DNA of 64,000 nt, taken from Schistocephalus solidus (taxonomy: Eukaryota; Platyhelminthes; Cestoda; Diphyllobothriidea; Diphyllobothriidae). The position numbers were made by a program, and so were the translations under genes. This document shows positions 35,540 through 46,347 of this stretch, piece after piece. The notes below the pieces were generated by a model. It was not told the DNA's origin. It did no database searches and saw only the letters and a list, made by a program, of their open reading frames with translations. The first letter of the stretch is position 1, and the number at the start of each line of letters is the position of its first letter. The stretch lies in the NCBI GenBank assembly GCA_017591395.1, contig WEDG01004201.1, forward strand, positions 39,397 to 103,396, given 5' to 3'.

Positions 35540-38500
35540 AGTGTGCTGATGTATACATTTCTCAAAACGCATGATTGGTTAACCAGGTGCGAAGGCCGAT
35601 AGTTTAGATTAATTCGTCTGCGCTTTTGACAGTTTGAAGAGATCAGGAAGCTAATATAACTGGCTACAGGAATGGTATAGATGACCGAGAAGCTATATGG
35701 CCATTTCGAACTGAAACTGGTAGTTGATGTGCGTTCGGCATGTGTTAGACGGAGGTTTTACCTGGTGCCAACCGGTGAACTCCACTCTTCTCAGCGGTCA
35801 CTTTCTGTTGAACGTGACGATAGGAAGAAAGGGTAATCCCGAGCCTGTGAAGATCCCGAGCATAATTTAAACTATCATGAATTGCCCACAGTTGGGACTT
35901 CGAATATGGGGTAAGTGAATTCATCTCTGAACGGATGGTGAGGCTTTAGTGGCTGCCTACTATTGAATCTCTCGTGAAAGGTATCTTTGGCGGGTGATCT
36001 ACGAAAACGTTTCTTAAATTTTGACACGTGGTTAGCTCGCGAAAGCGCAGACTTAACTAAATCAATTCCCACACCTGTCTCCTAAATTCTTTATTCTACA
36101 GTTGCCGTTGTAACACGGTAGAAGTGCAATAAAATTTAGGTATGTAATAGGCAAATCGGTTTACCTATGAAAAAGTCAGGTGCAAGTTAACACTGCGGTC
36201 AATTAAAGACCTGCTTTGCATGTTCAGATAAGGCTATGTATGGCTTGAAAGGCGCCAGGCAACTTCAAGTAACCGAGTCGCGTTGATGTCCTCCTCCCCG
36301 AGCCACTGTTACTTGCTCGTAAATAACATAGTCCAAAGTCTGCCCAACAAACCTCCGGGTACTTTAAGGCAGTCAACACCCAGAAAACAGTGAGCAATGC
36401 CAAATGCGCACTTCGGGCATACTGGTCTGTTCTGAGTAGGTCGTTTATGTATCCTGCACAACCGTGGATCTGTGACGTAGGTTGTATAAACAAGTATGTA
36501 TCAGAGGTAATGCGTTAATAACTCGGGCCGACTTCAACAAGGAGACATGGGCCCGTCTCAGCGACAAATATTCTTACTAACTGACGTCCCTTGAGGAGTT
36601 CAAAAGTATGGTCAATCAGTTTAATTGGTCTCTCAGCCGAGTCAAAAAATGTAAGCTCCTAAGACGAACGACGCCAGGCGAACCTGGCCGACAGCAATTG
36701 TTCTAAATTCCATGAATTGCTCAGAGCTTATAAGCTAGTCTTCTTTGGATAGTCAGCGCAACCAGAGAAAACCTCATCTAAATTTGACCTAAATGAGAGC
36801 TCCAGCAATTTAAACTATCTTTCACATTGACTTAAAATCTTAATAAACTTTACCACTTGTTCTTTTGTGTAAAGGTTCACACTTATGAAATTCTGGCACC
36901 CACTGACGCGCCACCGGCCTTGTACTTCTCTCATTCACCTTAATGCATCAAATTTCGGCGCAGCTATTTTTGAGAGAGAACGGGTTAAGCGCAGAGGGTC
37001 GGTTAAACGGCAGTGATCAGTTTTCCTATTAAACGCGAATAATAGACGTAAATCAACAACGCAGAGGTGGGTTCCATAACATCCTGAGTACTTGGAATAT
37101 TTATATCGTGATAGCTGGGAAATATTATCTTCGAGTACTGCGAATCCGCATTATGGCACCCAATCTTCAAAAAATTCCAAAATACAGCAAAACGTCCTCA
37201 TAAACTGCTTATAATCATTTTCCTTGATAGTCCGATCACCCGGGAGAAAGACAATGGATCTTTCATGTCGTCATTTTCACGCAAAGACAAATTTATATGA
37301 CGGGTATAACAGACTAGAGTGCCGGTTGGGGCACGGTAATAATTATGGATTTTCAGAGAAGTCGTCTAATGACACACAGACGGAGCCATTTTATAGTCAC
37401 TTCTGATGGATTCGAAACGTGTTGCAGCCTTGTAATCTTTATATGGGCATAGACAGTTTGCATGAGATGTCTGCTTCCGTCCTGCTTAAACCAGTACTCT
37501 GTACTGGTCCCCAGCTGATAAAACAGTGGGAAATGCGAAAAAAAATGTTTCCGAACTCGCTATCGCATATCAGAACTGTCGCTGAAGCTACAAAACGCAT
37601 TGTTACAGCTCGTGGTGCATGTATGCCACACTGACCTAAGAGCCATAGCGGTAGAAGACCTGCGGAAAATAGGTGGGCAATCTGGTTTCATTGAACAATA
37701 TTCACACGATGGTAATCCCTTCGAGTATTCGAATTTGTTGCCCAAGTCCTAAAGTTTCATATGGATTCAACTTTGCTGGTATAACTATAGGGGATGCAGG
37801 ACGACAAAAATTCGCTCGAAGGCTACGTTAACCCTGGACCTCTTAAGCGGGGACTACCTTCACAGTCAGCCCGACATATCAGCTACCCAGTCCGCATTGC
37901 GCTCTCTATTTGTGCCGGAGGGCCCGATCCCGTTCCAAGGCCTGTTGAGACACCATAAAAGCAGTTTTCCTTCTGTCTTTCGAAGCACTCTTAGGAAACC
38001 AGAAAATCTTACTAAATAAGCCGAGGTTCTTTTCACTTTCAATTCGATTATTCCCCTTTATTTGATCTTTACGCCATAACCGATGCATATTTTGACTATA
38101 AGACTGCTAATTTTACCGGCATTTTATGTTATTTTTTTATATTTTGTAGATTGAATAAATTACGTAAATCACCTTTGAACGTGTTTGCTTTTTTCTAACT
38201 GGACTGCAAATAGTACTCTTTTTTGCAAAGTTGTTTCATTTTCCTCTTTTGTTTCACCTGCAGCTTTCTGATCAGCAGGGTAAGCCGTTCATCAAAATGC
38301 TGGGGCTCCACCGAACATCAGTGTGATCTATAATCGCTTGGTGCTTAAGCAAACTAGCATCTTCCATTTTACCATAATGAAGTAGAATTACAAAGCCGAA
38401 AATTGCGATGATCTTATATTAATCTGCGATGATGCCAAGTGCTTTTTCCGTGCCAGCTTATCCCACATAACCGATGCTTATATCCCTGCTGACTTTTGCT

Positions 38501-40170
38501 CGCGGTTTGAGTGAATGATGCATTACTTTGGTGACTACTAGCGTGTAGGCTGAGGTCTCCGCTACGTTTGATCACTTTCCCCTCCATATGCTGGCAATAA
38601 GGGTAAAGAGGTACGTTGTGGGACCACGCATTAGAACCCAACTTCAGGGGGAATAGTCGTGGCAGGATAACATCTTACGCCTAAGTAGTCGCAGCAACAG
38701 TTAAGGAAGTACTGTGACTAGTAGTTTGCTGCTACCACTGGTCACCCCGTGGATGCGTTAGATGGAACAGGGAGTCCACATCAGGGCACAGCAAGTGTTA
38801 GTTGGACTGCAAATTGCTAAAAGTGTCACAGAAGGAGGCTGTGGTGTCACGCTGACGAGCAGAAGGATGAAGCTGCGTCAGCTACCTGTGCCCAGTCCAC
38901 GCATCCGACGGCTTACCGCCTCAGACAGTTAACTGGTGCCTTCCAGAAAGAAAGGAAATTGACTTCAACTCTAGAGGGAGTGTATTCCCACAACACTGAA
39001 CTCATAGTTATCAATACTTACAATCTGCTGCATATCTAAAAAATCACGGTGCACTAAAAGCCGCAGTTTGGAAGGCTACCAGCTGACAGGATACCTCGGT
39101 TCTCCTCTGAGGACACCAATTCAGGTTGCAATGTTTTCATCTTAAGGTGACCTTTGTGACATTTCCAATCAGTCAGAACCGAACCATCCCTTGCTCGGCT
39201 CTGTGACCTCCTGGTCCCTCCTGAGGGCGCCAGGTGTGTGGCACACGTAGACGTGCTTTGTAAGTCAGTACATTCGATCCCGCCTCCGGTCTCTTTTACG
39301 CTATATTGACACCAAGCCCATATGGATGAAGAAGGAGGAAGTGCTGTAGATGCAATGCAATTCTATTAACCATATAAATTATATCACGTCAAAGGGCACA
39401 TACTGCACCGTCAGTAATGGCTGGCGAGCTTCCATGACCACCCCTATCCAGGCGTCCTATATATCTTTGTCTTATGCTAATCATGATACGAAGAATTCTA
39501 CATGTAATTTTGATGCGCTTCCATGTTTGGTGGGGTTTCAGTTTCTCATGTCGTTTTCCACGTATTGCTGAAAAGTAAATCAATCGAATCACAAAATTCG
39601 ATAAAATTATTACCGATTATCCTTGTAAAGACACCTTTTTTAAACTTTCGCACACGGAATTGTTGAGTTCTATATTTAAGGAAACGCATGGTGGGTCGGT
39701 AGGTGGTGTACGTTTGAAAATTCAAAGATGAGCACAAAATGCACAGTGAATGTATTTAGTAGTCAAACTGAGAGTATTACTTTTTGGACTGTCCCCAATT
39801 ACACATCGCAGGAAAGACAAGGGTAGTTTGCACAGAGTTCCCAAAAACCTTTGAGATTACCTTCTGTAGTTCACGATGACTATGCACTATTGTGGCCTTC
39901 AATATTTCCGCCTTCCATTGATTCCGATGCTTTATGGTAAAATCTCCATAAATAAAGTTACATTACAGCGGATAGCTATGGCACATCAGAGTAGATTAAA
40001 CTTCAATTATTATTCAGTGCGACGGTCAATAAAAAAGCAATTATTTTGAAGGCGTGCACATTGAATAATAAGGAGATTTCAAAAGGTGGAGTGGAACTAA
40101 AGTAATAAAAGCCTTTTTTATATGGATTGATATTTCAGGCTTCTGAAAAAATAATGTTTTAACCTCTCTA
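35540..40170 (+). other. Transporter intron 2 (4.6 kb)
   Basis: No coding exon recognised inside. A 57-codon stretch near 36533-36705 has only one stop and reads FNKETWARLSDKYSY then LTSLEEFKSMVNQFNWSL; it may be a mobile-element relic that I cannot name. Family A material occurs at 39235-39420, just before exon 3. Confidence 0.5.
39235..39420 (+). repeat. Dispersed repeat family A, copy 3
   Basis: GTGGCACACGTAGACGTGC, a GATCCCGCCTCxGGT block and GTAGATGCAATGCAATTCTA follow the 19190-19420 copy. Sequence just upstream (39060-39180, with CAGCTGACAGGAT...CTCGGTTCTCCTCT) also resembles 4910-4965, linking this family to the long repeat at 4.9 kb. Confidence 0.5.
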
Positions 40171-40171
40171 G

Positions 40172-40289
40172 TGGCTACTACTCGGTGGTTGTTGGCTGGT
40201 GCTTTTACTACGTATATTACGTGTGCTCTATTGATGCTCTCCCTGCAGACGAAGTAACAAGTCTGGCTGTCTTTAGCCACTTCACCGAA
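40172..40289 (+). CDS. Transporter exon 3 (TM3)
   Basis: The acceptor is TTAACCTCTCTAG. The translation begins SGYYSVVVGWCFYYVYYVC, matching the aromatic-rich NSS TM3, followed by an extracellular loop ending SHFTE. Donor GTGAGT, phase 0. Confidence 0.9.
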
Positions 40290-40862
40290 GTGAGTTCCCT
40301 TTTTTTAATACTATGCGCATTGTGTAAAATTGGCTTTTCTGGCATCTGCTAACGTAGAAAAACTAAAAACTTTCAGTCCAGTTCACTGTCCTCTGCGCGC
40401 CGAACTTCAAGTACTAAAATGTTAAAGAAATACGACACGCCTCCTATGTTTCAAGTAAGGTAGATCGAAGTCTACCACCACCATATTACGACAACGTTTT
40501 TCTACCAGCTAAATCGGGTAATATCATTATTTCACATGGGTTTCCAAAGAGACCGAATTCGCTTGCACGTTTAATTTACGCTAAATGAACTCTATGACTG
40601 AAGGTTTCTCTGGTTACCAATTCTGATATTTCGGTTGCCTAATTGAACAGGGCAACACGTCATTTTGCCTCTTGAAAACTTCCACTTAATCGCGTCTTTA
40701 TGTGATGGAAAGTGGGTTACTGGGAAAGCACCAGAACAGCGCAGCCGAAGTTTTTGAAACCCCAGGTAAAATTTATTCACTAGTACAAGCAAATACTTCG
40801 GTCTTGAGCAATTACTTTTGCAAGGATGGCCGACAAGAACAGGTAGACTATTTTGATGTACC

Positions 40863-41285
40863 CTACGACGCTTGCGAGACAGCATCCTCAAAGACAATAG
40901 CGACAACGGGTGCGACACTTATGAAGACGTTTAGCTGCTCAGGAGTCACTAATAAGAAGCCACAGACTGTTCGTAGGATAGTGTCCGCAGGTTGGTGTGC
41001 CGAATTATCAACTTCCTCTCCGAAGGTCATTCGCAGATCAGCGCACGACTTTTCTTTCCTTCTGCGATTGCTAGTGATTTGTGCGAATTGGCTACCTTGT
41101 GACGCATTTTTAACGTTCGCAAACGCCATATCTGAAGGTAAGTCTAGCCGTAGGCCAGTCGCATCGTGAACATGTGATGGGAACTCAATCAGTCGGTGCA
41201 TTGATCCGCTTTCTGTGTACACTGCGCTGCGTAGCCACCTGCAGATTTTGGAAAATCGGCACGGCAATTGGCCAAAGCGCCTCAT
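40863..41285 (-). other. Unrecognised 140-codon frame in transporter intron 3
   Basis: Open on the minus strand, starting MRRFGQLPCRF. A 155-codon plus-strand frame (40702-41169) overlaps it. I recognise no domain. The frame is long for this AT-rich intron and may be a mobile-element relic or chance. No start context or splice partner was identified. Confidence 0.25.
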
Positions 41286-41742
41286 TACTGTAATGCTTTA
41301 GTTACTACTTTGTATATCCGAGGATGGACTACTGTACGAATAAGCTAAATTATTTGCTCTAAGTGCAACCTCTTTTACTCAAGATCGTTAACTGGAGGTT
41401 TGTGCATCGTCGCTGTTATTGGGTTTTCTGAAATTAAATATAACATGGACATACTTAATACGAGACTCCGATATGTCTTATTTAAACGTTCAACTTGCTT
41501 CTAAAGAACTGTAGGTTGCCAAGGTTGTCAATTTACGCACTACGTCCGTGAGGATCAAAGATAAATTCTTTGACGATCAAGCTTTCGCGCAATTTGAAGA
41601 AAGCGTAGTGCGTTCTTTAGAACACCTCTCATCCAAATATACTGAGCTCTCGGAAGTTTAAGGCTAATATTAAGATTTTATTTTTTACAGACCACCAATA
41701 CTTGAAAAATAAGCCATCATACATTTTTGTCAATCCACACAG

Positions 41743-41944
41743 CAAACGTTCTATCCCGTTTTGACGCACTTCATGGCTATCGCGCTTGCCGGCAGCTGTA
41801 TCTTCGGAGGCCTCAAATGGATCGAGATTGCAAACTCTGTCCTAGTCAGCCTGCTTATGGTTATCATACTGATCACATTTGGATGGGCCCTCTCTCTTCA
41901 ATACGCCGAACTTGGCATTCAGTTCCTTCTTACACCAAACTGGG
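41743..41944 (+). CDS. Transporter exon 4 (TM4 and TM5)
   Basis: Starts after CAATCCACACAG with QTFYPVLTHFMAIALAG, then GGLKWIEIANSVLVSLLMVI, matching the KGIExxNxxxMPxL region that links TM4 and TM5 in the family. The exon 3 end joins it directly in frame. Ends TPNWG at a GTAAGC donor, phase 1. Confidence 0.9.
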
Positions 41945-44844
41945 GTAAGCACACTTTACAAATAAAATACTTTACATGGGTGCTCCTAAATGTATTAACT
42001 GAAAACTTTTCGCAAGTAGTAGGCTTTCATGCATTCCAGCCTGAATCGTCTGAAAAAAATGTGACTCACCTCCGGGAAAAAAACGTTTTCTCCAGAGATA
42101 GTAGATGATAAAGTGGCGGATGCACTAGCGTATTATTTATAGGTTACACTTGTTAAGGCCAACCTACACTTACTAAATTTGACAGCTCTCACATTCAAAA
42201 CACATATTAGTACTTAGCGCAATAATCGTTTGATCCTTCGCATATGAGTCGCTTATCACCGCGTTTTGACTGATACCGACGCCGGAAATTGCATTTATCC
42301 GAACGTCTTTATCGTATTTATAAAGCAGCTGCTCTTCAGCGGCACGTTAAATATTCAATTTGGATTTGAAACCAAATTTCTCTGCCAGATCGACATGGTA
42401 GGGTTTGCGTTACCTTCTGGGCCCATTCAAACAAATGTTTTTATAGGAAACCTAGAGTGAGATAGCCGGCCGGACAAAGCAAATAAAAGTCACGAAATGC
42501 TAGTCTTCACTTTTAAAAAGATAAGAGAGGTGCCCTTCCATTTTTCGATGTTCTTCTTTGTAGAAGGTACGAGGTATCAGTTCGTAGAAGTGTATTTCGC
42601 ATTAAAACATAAACAGGGCAATGCAAAATTTTGCAGTTTCGCACCGTTAAGGCAAAAAAAGAGAATTAATCAGTAGCCTAGCTGGCCAAGAGAGAGAATT
42701 AACACTCTGAATAAGCTGAAAAATGAACTCCTCTTTCGATTAAAAAATCTGCGAGAAAACAGTTTCATCGCTAGGTTTATCTCCAGATGTAGGGATGAAA
42801 TTCCGGCAAATATGGAAATTCCGAGCGCTGAAGATAAGGATCTATTCCTCACACTGTTATTTCTAGAAGATCCAGCCAGCGAGCTTCTACACTGTCGTCC
42901 GGCCACTAAAGTAGGACTAACTTTCTCAAGTATTTCACTGCTTTGTCTTGAAAGAAAGGATAGGCTGCCCTTCAATATGCCTCTGCGCCTTCACTTGTGA
43001 CCGTGAGGCGGGTTATATCGTTCAAACGACTAGGTGCCTATCCGAACAGTAAAAGGTGAAATTTTTTTATCTCTAGCGCTCATCTGGTTGACAGGGTTGT
43101 GGCCGATAGCCAACATTCCTGTCCGGCGTCCTCGTTCAAAGCCTTCTGCCTCGGGGTTATTCCGCGTCGCGGTGAGCTATTTCATACTGACCTGCCGATC
43201 ACACCCACACGTGCGTCTATACAGCCCCCGATTGATCCTGCCACCCCTAGGCCGACGCAGCCTGGGCCACTAGACACGACACCCCTCGGGTAATGCAGCA
43301 CACATCCCTTGGGCAACCCTTAACTTGCTCCACAGACCTATTTAAGCAGCTGCCACCACTACTCACTCTCTCTCTCCAGTCTGAATGGACGGTGTCAACA
43401 CTAACCCTGGTTTCGCCAGTGGTCACTGTTGCCTGGGACAGCAATTCGGGGTTCTGTAAACGACACATCCCTCACTCTGCTACCTTCTCCTACAACTTGG
43501 GAGTTGGCCTGAGGATTGTAGTGGTCAGAGCACAACCAATGTTTAGAGCGTACAGGACCACCATAGGAGCATTTCAAAGCATATATAGTGTCGGTGAGGT
43601 ACTCCAAGTTACCGTGCCATCGGATACTTATAACGGCAGAGGCGATGAGCATACGGTTAGCGCACCCCTCCTTGTGCTCGCAAAAGGCTATATTCAAGCC
43701 CTCAAGCTGCACTGGCCAATCTGGAGATCCACATGTCCGTGCCTCTATCCTGCCACCACGCGTTCCAGCGCCAATGCATAAGCATACTCCAATGACATGC
43801 TTCCGTCCCGTTTCCATCCCTCCCCATAGCACTGGACAGAATAAGATCCCAATTACCGCCTGCTTTCTGACACGTCCAAACGCCCTCAACGCCTATCCAA
43901 GTCGACTGTTCATTGGCTTATTTCTCCCTTTGCTCCTATAGGGCAACTTACTTATATTACTATACGGGCCAGATTATGTATAATAAAAAAACCTAGGTTC
44001 GCTGAATTTGAATTTTTTTATCATAACTTCGAATGAGGCAAATTATTAGCGCTGGATATGGAGGAGGAGGCCCTTGCGTATGCTGGCACACGGTGAGCCG
44101 GAGAAATCAGAATCGGATAGATCACGTCTCTCTCTCCCTCCCTTTCTCTCTCTCTCTCCTCCTCAAGAACATTTCCTATGTCAGACTGGAAGATGTGACC
44201 GGTTCCTATCAAGTGGACTGTGACGTGAGCGTTGGCATCATTCTTTCGCTTTGCTGAGGCGCGTTTGGACATCCAGACCCAGTTCCAGTCCTTCCGACTG
44301 CTCGTAAACGTGTCATACCTGCTAAAGGTTTCCAGATATTGCTTGTGGCGGCAGTGTGTCCTTCTACTGCACTAAGAGGCACGTGATGGTTGCCATTGAA
44401 TTCAAGGTGCAATACCATCTCTTACTATTGTGAGGCGGCTGACCGCAAATAACTTGGGGGCCTTGAAACTAAAGTATCCGCGATGGTAGCATAGATTCAA
44501 CGGTAACCATTTAAAGAGATTGTACAATTTTGCTCTGCCTGCGCTGACGTGAAGCGGAAGACAGGAGCTCAGCGAATAGGAACCGCCCCACGCAATTTAA
44601 TCAGCCAGTTCATGCGACGACAACACGAGACTCTAAACTGCACTCGGCAAATAGTTATAGTCGGGTTTCAGCAATGACAGGAACTGCTAAGTGGGATATG
44701 TGTAGGACGGCTTAACGACTGCATGCGCTGCCCTTGTCAGCGGTTGTCTCTGAGTGAAAAAGAAACGTTGGTCAAATACATTTCCATCTTCTAGTCTACT
44801 TCATTGAACACGATCTTGTGTGCCAATTAAATATTTTTTGATAG
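41945..44844 (+). other. Transporter intron 4 (2.9 kb)
   Basis: Contains a copy of repeat family C (43265-43530) and a CT-rich patch near 44130-44163. The overlapping 162-codon plus and minus frames at 43.3-43.9 kb lie over and beside that repeat and show no known domain. Confidence 0.5.
43265..43530 (+). repeat. Dispersed repeat family C, copy 2
   Basis: GGGTAATGCAGCACACATCC, a CACAGACCTATTTAAGC block and AGTGGTCACTGTTGCCTG match 20968-21105 in order. Same orientation as copy 1, more than 22 kb away. Confidence 0.7.
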
Positions 44845-45007
44845 GTAGCCTCCGTGACCCACGACTCTGGAAGGATGCCTTTATTCAAAATGCTTTTGAT
44901 ACTGGTGCTGGCATGGGCCTTTTTACCGCCTACTCAGCCTACTTTCGACGCAAAAACGGAGTTGTTCGTTATGGCACATCCATGCCGCTCTTCAACAACC
45001 TCGTAAG
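44845..45007 (+). CDS. Transporter exon 5 (TM6)
   Basis: Reads SLRDPRLWKDAFIQNAFD then TGAGMGLFTAYSAYF: the amphipathic EL3-type helix followed by TM6. After the aligned conserved Phe there is Asp where LeuT has its Na1-binding Thr. Ends NNLV plus two bases at a GTCAGT donor (phase 2). An alternative GTAAGG donor five bases upstream would not keep the frame with exon 6. Confidence 0.9.
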
Positions 45008-45177
45008 GTCAGTATTTTATTTCCTTTCTGATCATCTTGCAACGGAAAAGCTAACTTGCCTAATTCAAATCGACTACTTTACGTTATTCTCAAATGTCAC
45101 ATGTGGCCGATTGAAATTTCTAAGTTACCAAACATTGTTTTCCACTCAGAAGTTGAGTGTTCCCTTTTTCCTTTCAG

Positions 45178-45312
45178 TTTCGTGTGCGGCATTTCAGTTT
45201 TCAGCACAGTGTTTGCAACTCTGGTACGAACTAGACCCTACGTAACGAGAACCAATATTCAACAGATCATGCAGGAGAGTGGACCAGGGAGCACTGGTCT
45301 CACCTTCACCTG
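45178..45312 (+). CDS. Transporter exon 6 (TM7 and extracellular loop 4)
   Basis: Follows the shortest intron (170 bp). Reads SFVCGISVFSTVFATL (TM7) and ESGPGSTGLTFTW, the loop-4 motif before TM8. Its GTAAGT donor lies inside a 41-bp block (45290-45330) that is repeated at 45756-45796. Confidence 0.9.
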
Positions 45313-45330
45313 GTAAGTTGCCTTTTTTAT

Positions 45331-45755
45331 CGTATCGTTATCCTCCGTTCAATGTCAGCATCCCCTCGTCCCAACCCTGCAGTTGCCCACAGCGTTGCAC
45401 TCCCCACCGGTTATCCAACAGACATGACATAATTCCCCCCACTCCAAAAGGGACATCGCTTCATGTAACGCTCCCTTATTTATTTCCTATTGTGCCCTTT
45501 CATACCTTTATATCCTTCAAGGGAGCACTGTAATGCACTGTAACACTTAAAATAGACTTAAAATGATTATTAAGACTACCTTTTCAGAGCGGATAAACTT
45601 GAAAAGGTAGCCTTAATAATCATTTTAAGTCAAGTATTCCTGACCTTCATGCAACCGAGTCGAGCCTATGTCGAAGATCTTCACAGAAAAGGTAGAGCAA
45701 TTACCGGTTGAAATATGAAATTATCGGAAATAAGTACTTTTGTTTGTCTTTTTTA
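45331..45755 (-). mobile_element. Intronic insertion bracketed by a 41-bp duplication
   Basis: The 41 bp at 45290-45330 (the end of exon 6 plus its donor) are repeated exactly at 45756-45796, with 425 bp of foreign sequence between. The first ~190 bp of the insert (45331-45520) is the reverse complement of 48120-48290, which belongs to repeat family B. The rest includes a perfect-looking hairpin at 45555-45631. The duplication looks like an unusually long target-site duplication, but a tandem duplication followed by insertion is also possible. Confidence 0.7.
45555..45631. repeat. Inverted repeat / hairpin
   Basis: Arms of about 31 bp (starting GACTTAAAATGATTATTAAG) pair with only one or two mismatches around a 14-base loop. 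No other copy was seen in the window. Confidence 0.8.
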
Positions 45756-46207
45756 AGCACTGGTCTCACCTTCACCTGGTAAGTTGCCTTTTTTATTAAT
45801 TCGCACAGGAATATAAGGCACCTTTGTAGGATAGGTAATTCTTGCGCGGGAATGAACTGACTACAATTTATTACGTGTTTGGTTCACAATCGAGTCAAAT
45901 AAAAAAAACTAATATTTGTTTAAATGAAACCTTTTATATTGATAGAACACCTTGTATACTTGCCCACATCCTTTACAAATGTACTAAGACAGGCCTGCTG
46001 ATGGGGTTTGGTGGTAGTATGATCCCATGGCTCGCCACCTTAGATTTCGGCTATTTTTCGAAATGTTTCCTAAAGCGGACGATTGAATCGGTGAAGGGGT
46101 TGTCTACCACAAATAGTAGAATGGCTCAAATCACAAAAGCGTCTTATTTATGTAATACGCCTCGATGCATTGGATGTTTTTAACGTAAACTGTGCTTTCT
46201 CTTTAAG

Positions 46208-46347
46208 GATTCCTGTGCTCTATTCCACAATGGGTGTATCCGGACGAGTGCTTTGCGGTCTCTTCTTTCTCTGTCTGTCTTTCGCCGGTCTAACAACACT
46301 CATTTCCAACCTGCAGCTAACTATGTTGACCCTGAAAAACTGTCGAG
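46208..46347 (+). CDS. Transporter exon 7 (TM8)
   Basis: Acceptor TTTCTCTTTAAG. The split Trp codon joins to IPVLYSTMGVSGRVLCGLFF, then LCLSFAGLTTLISNLQ. The FAGLT[ST] segment supplies Na2-site residues in the family. Donor GTTCGT (weak), phase 1. A GTACGT four bases downstream gives the wrong phase for exon 8. Confidence 0.88.

Noticed and set aside
43293..43941. Overlapping 162-codon frames on both strands and a 117-codon frame
   Set aside because: They lie over and beside repeat family C inside a transporter intron, with no recognisable domain.
45003..45008. Alternative GTAAGG donor at the end of transporter exon 5
   Set aside because: It would end the exon in the wrong phase for exon 6; the GTCAGT donor at 45008 keeps the frame.
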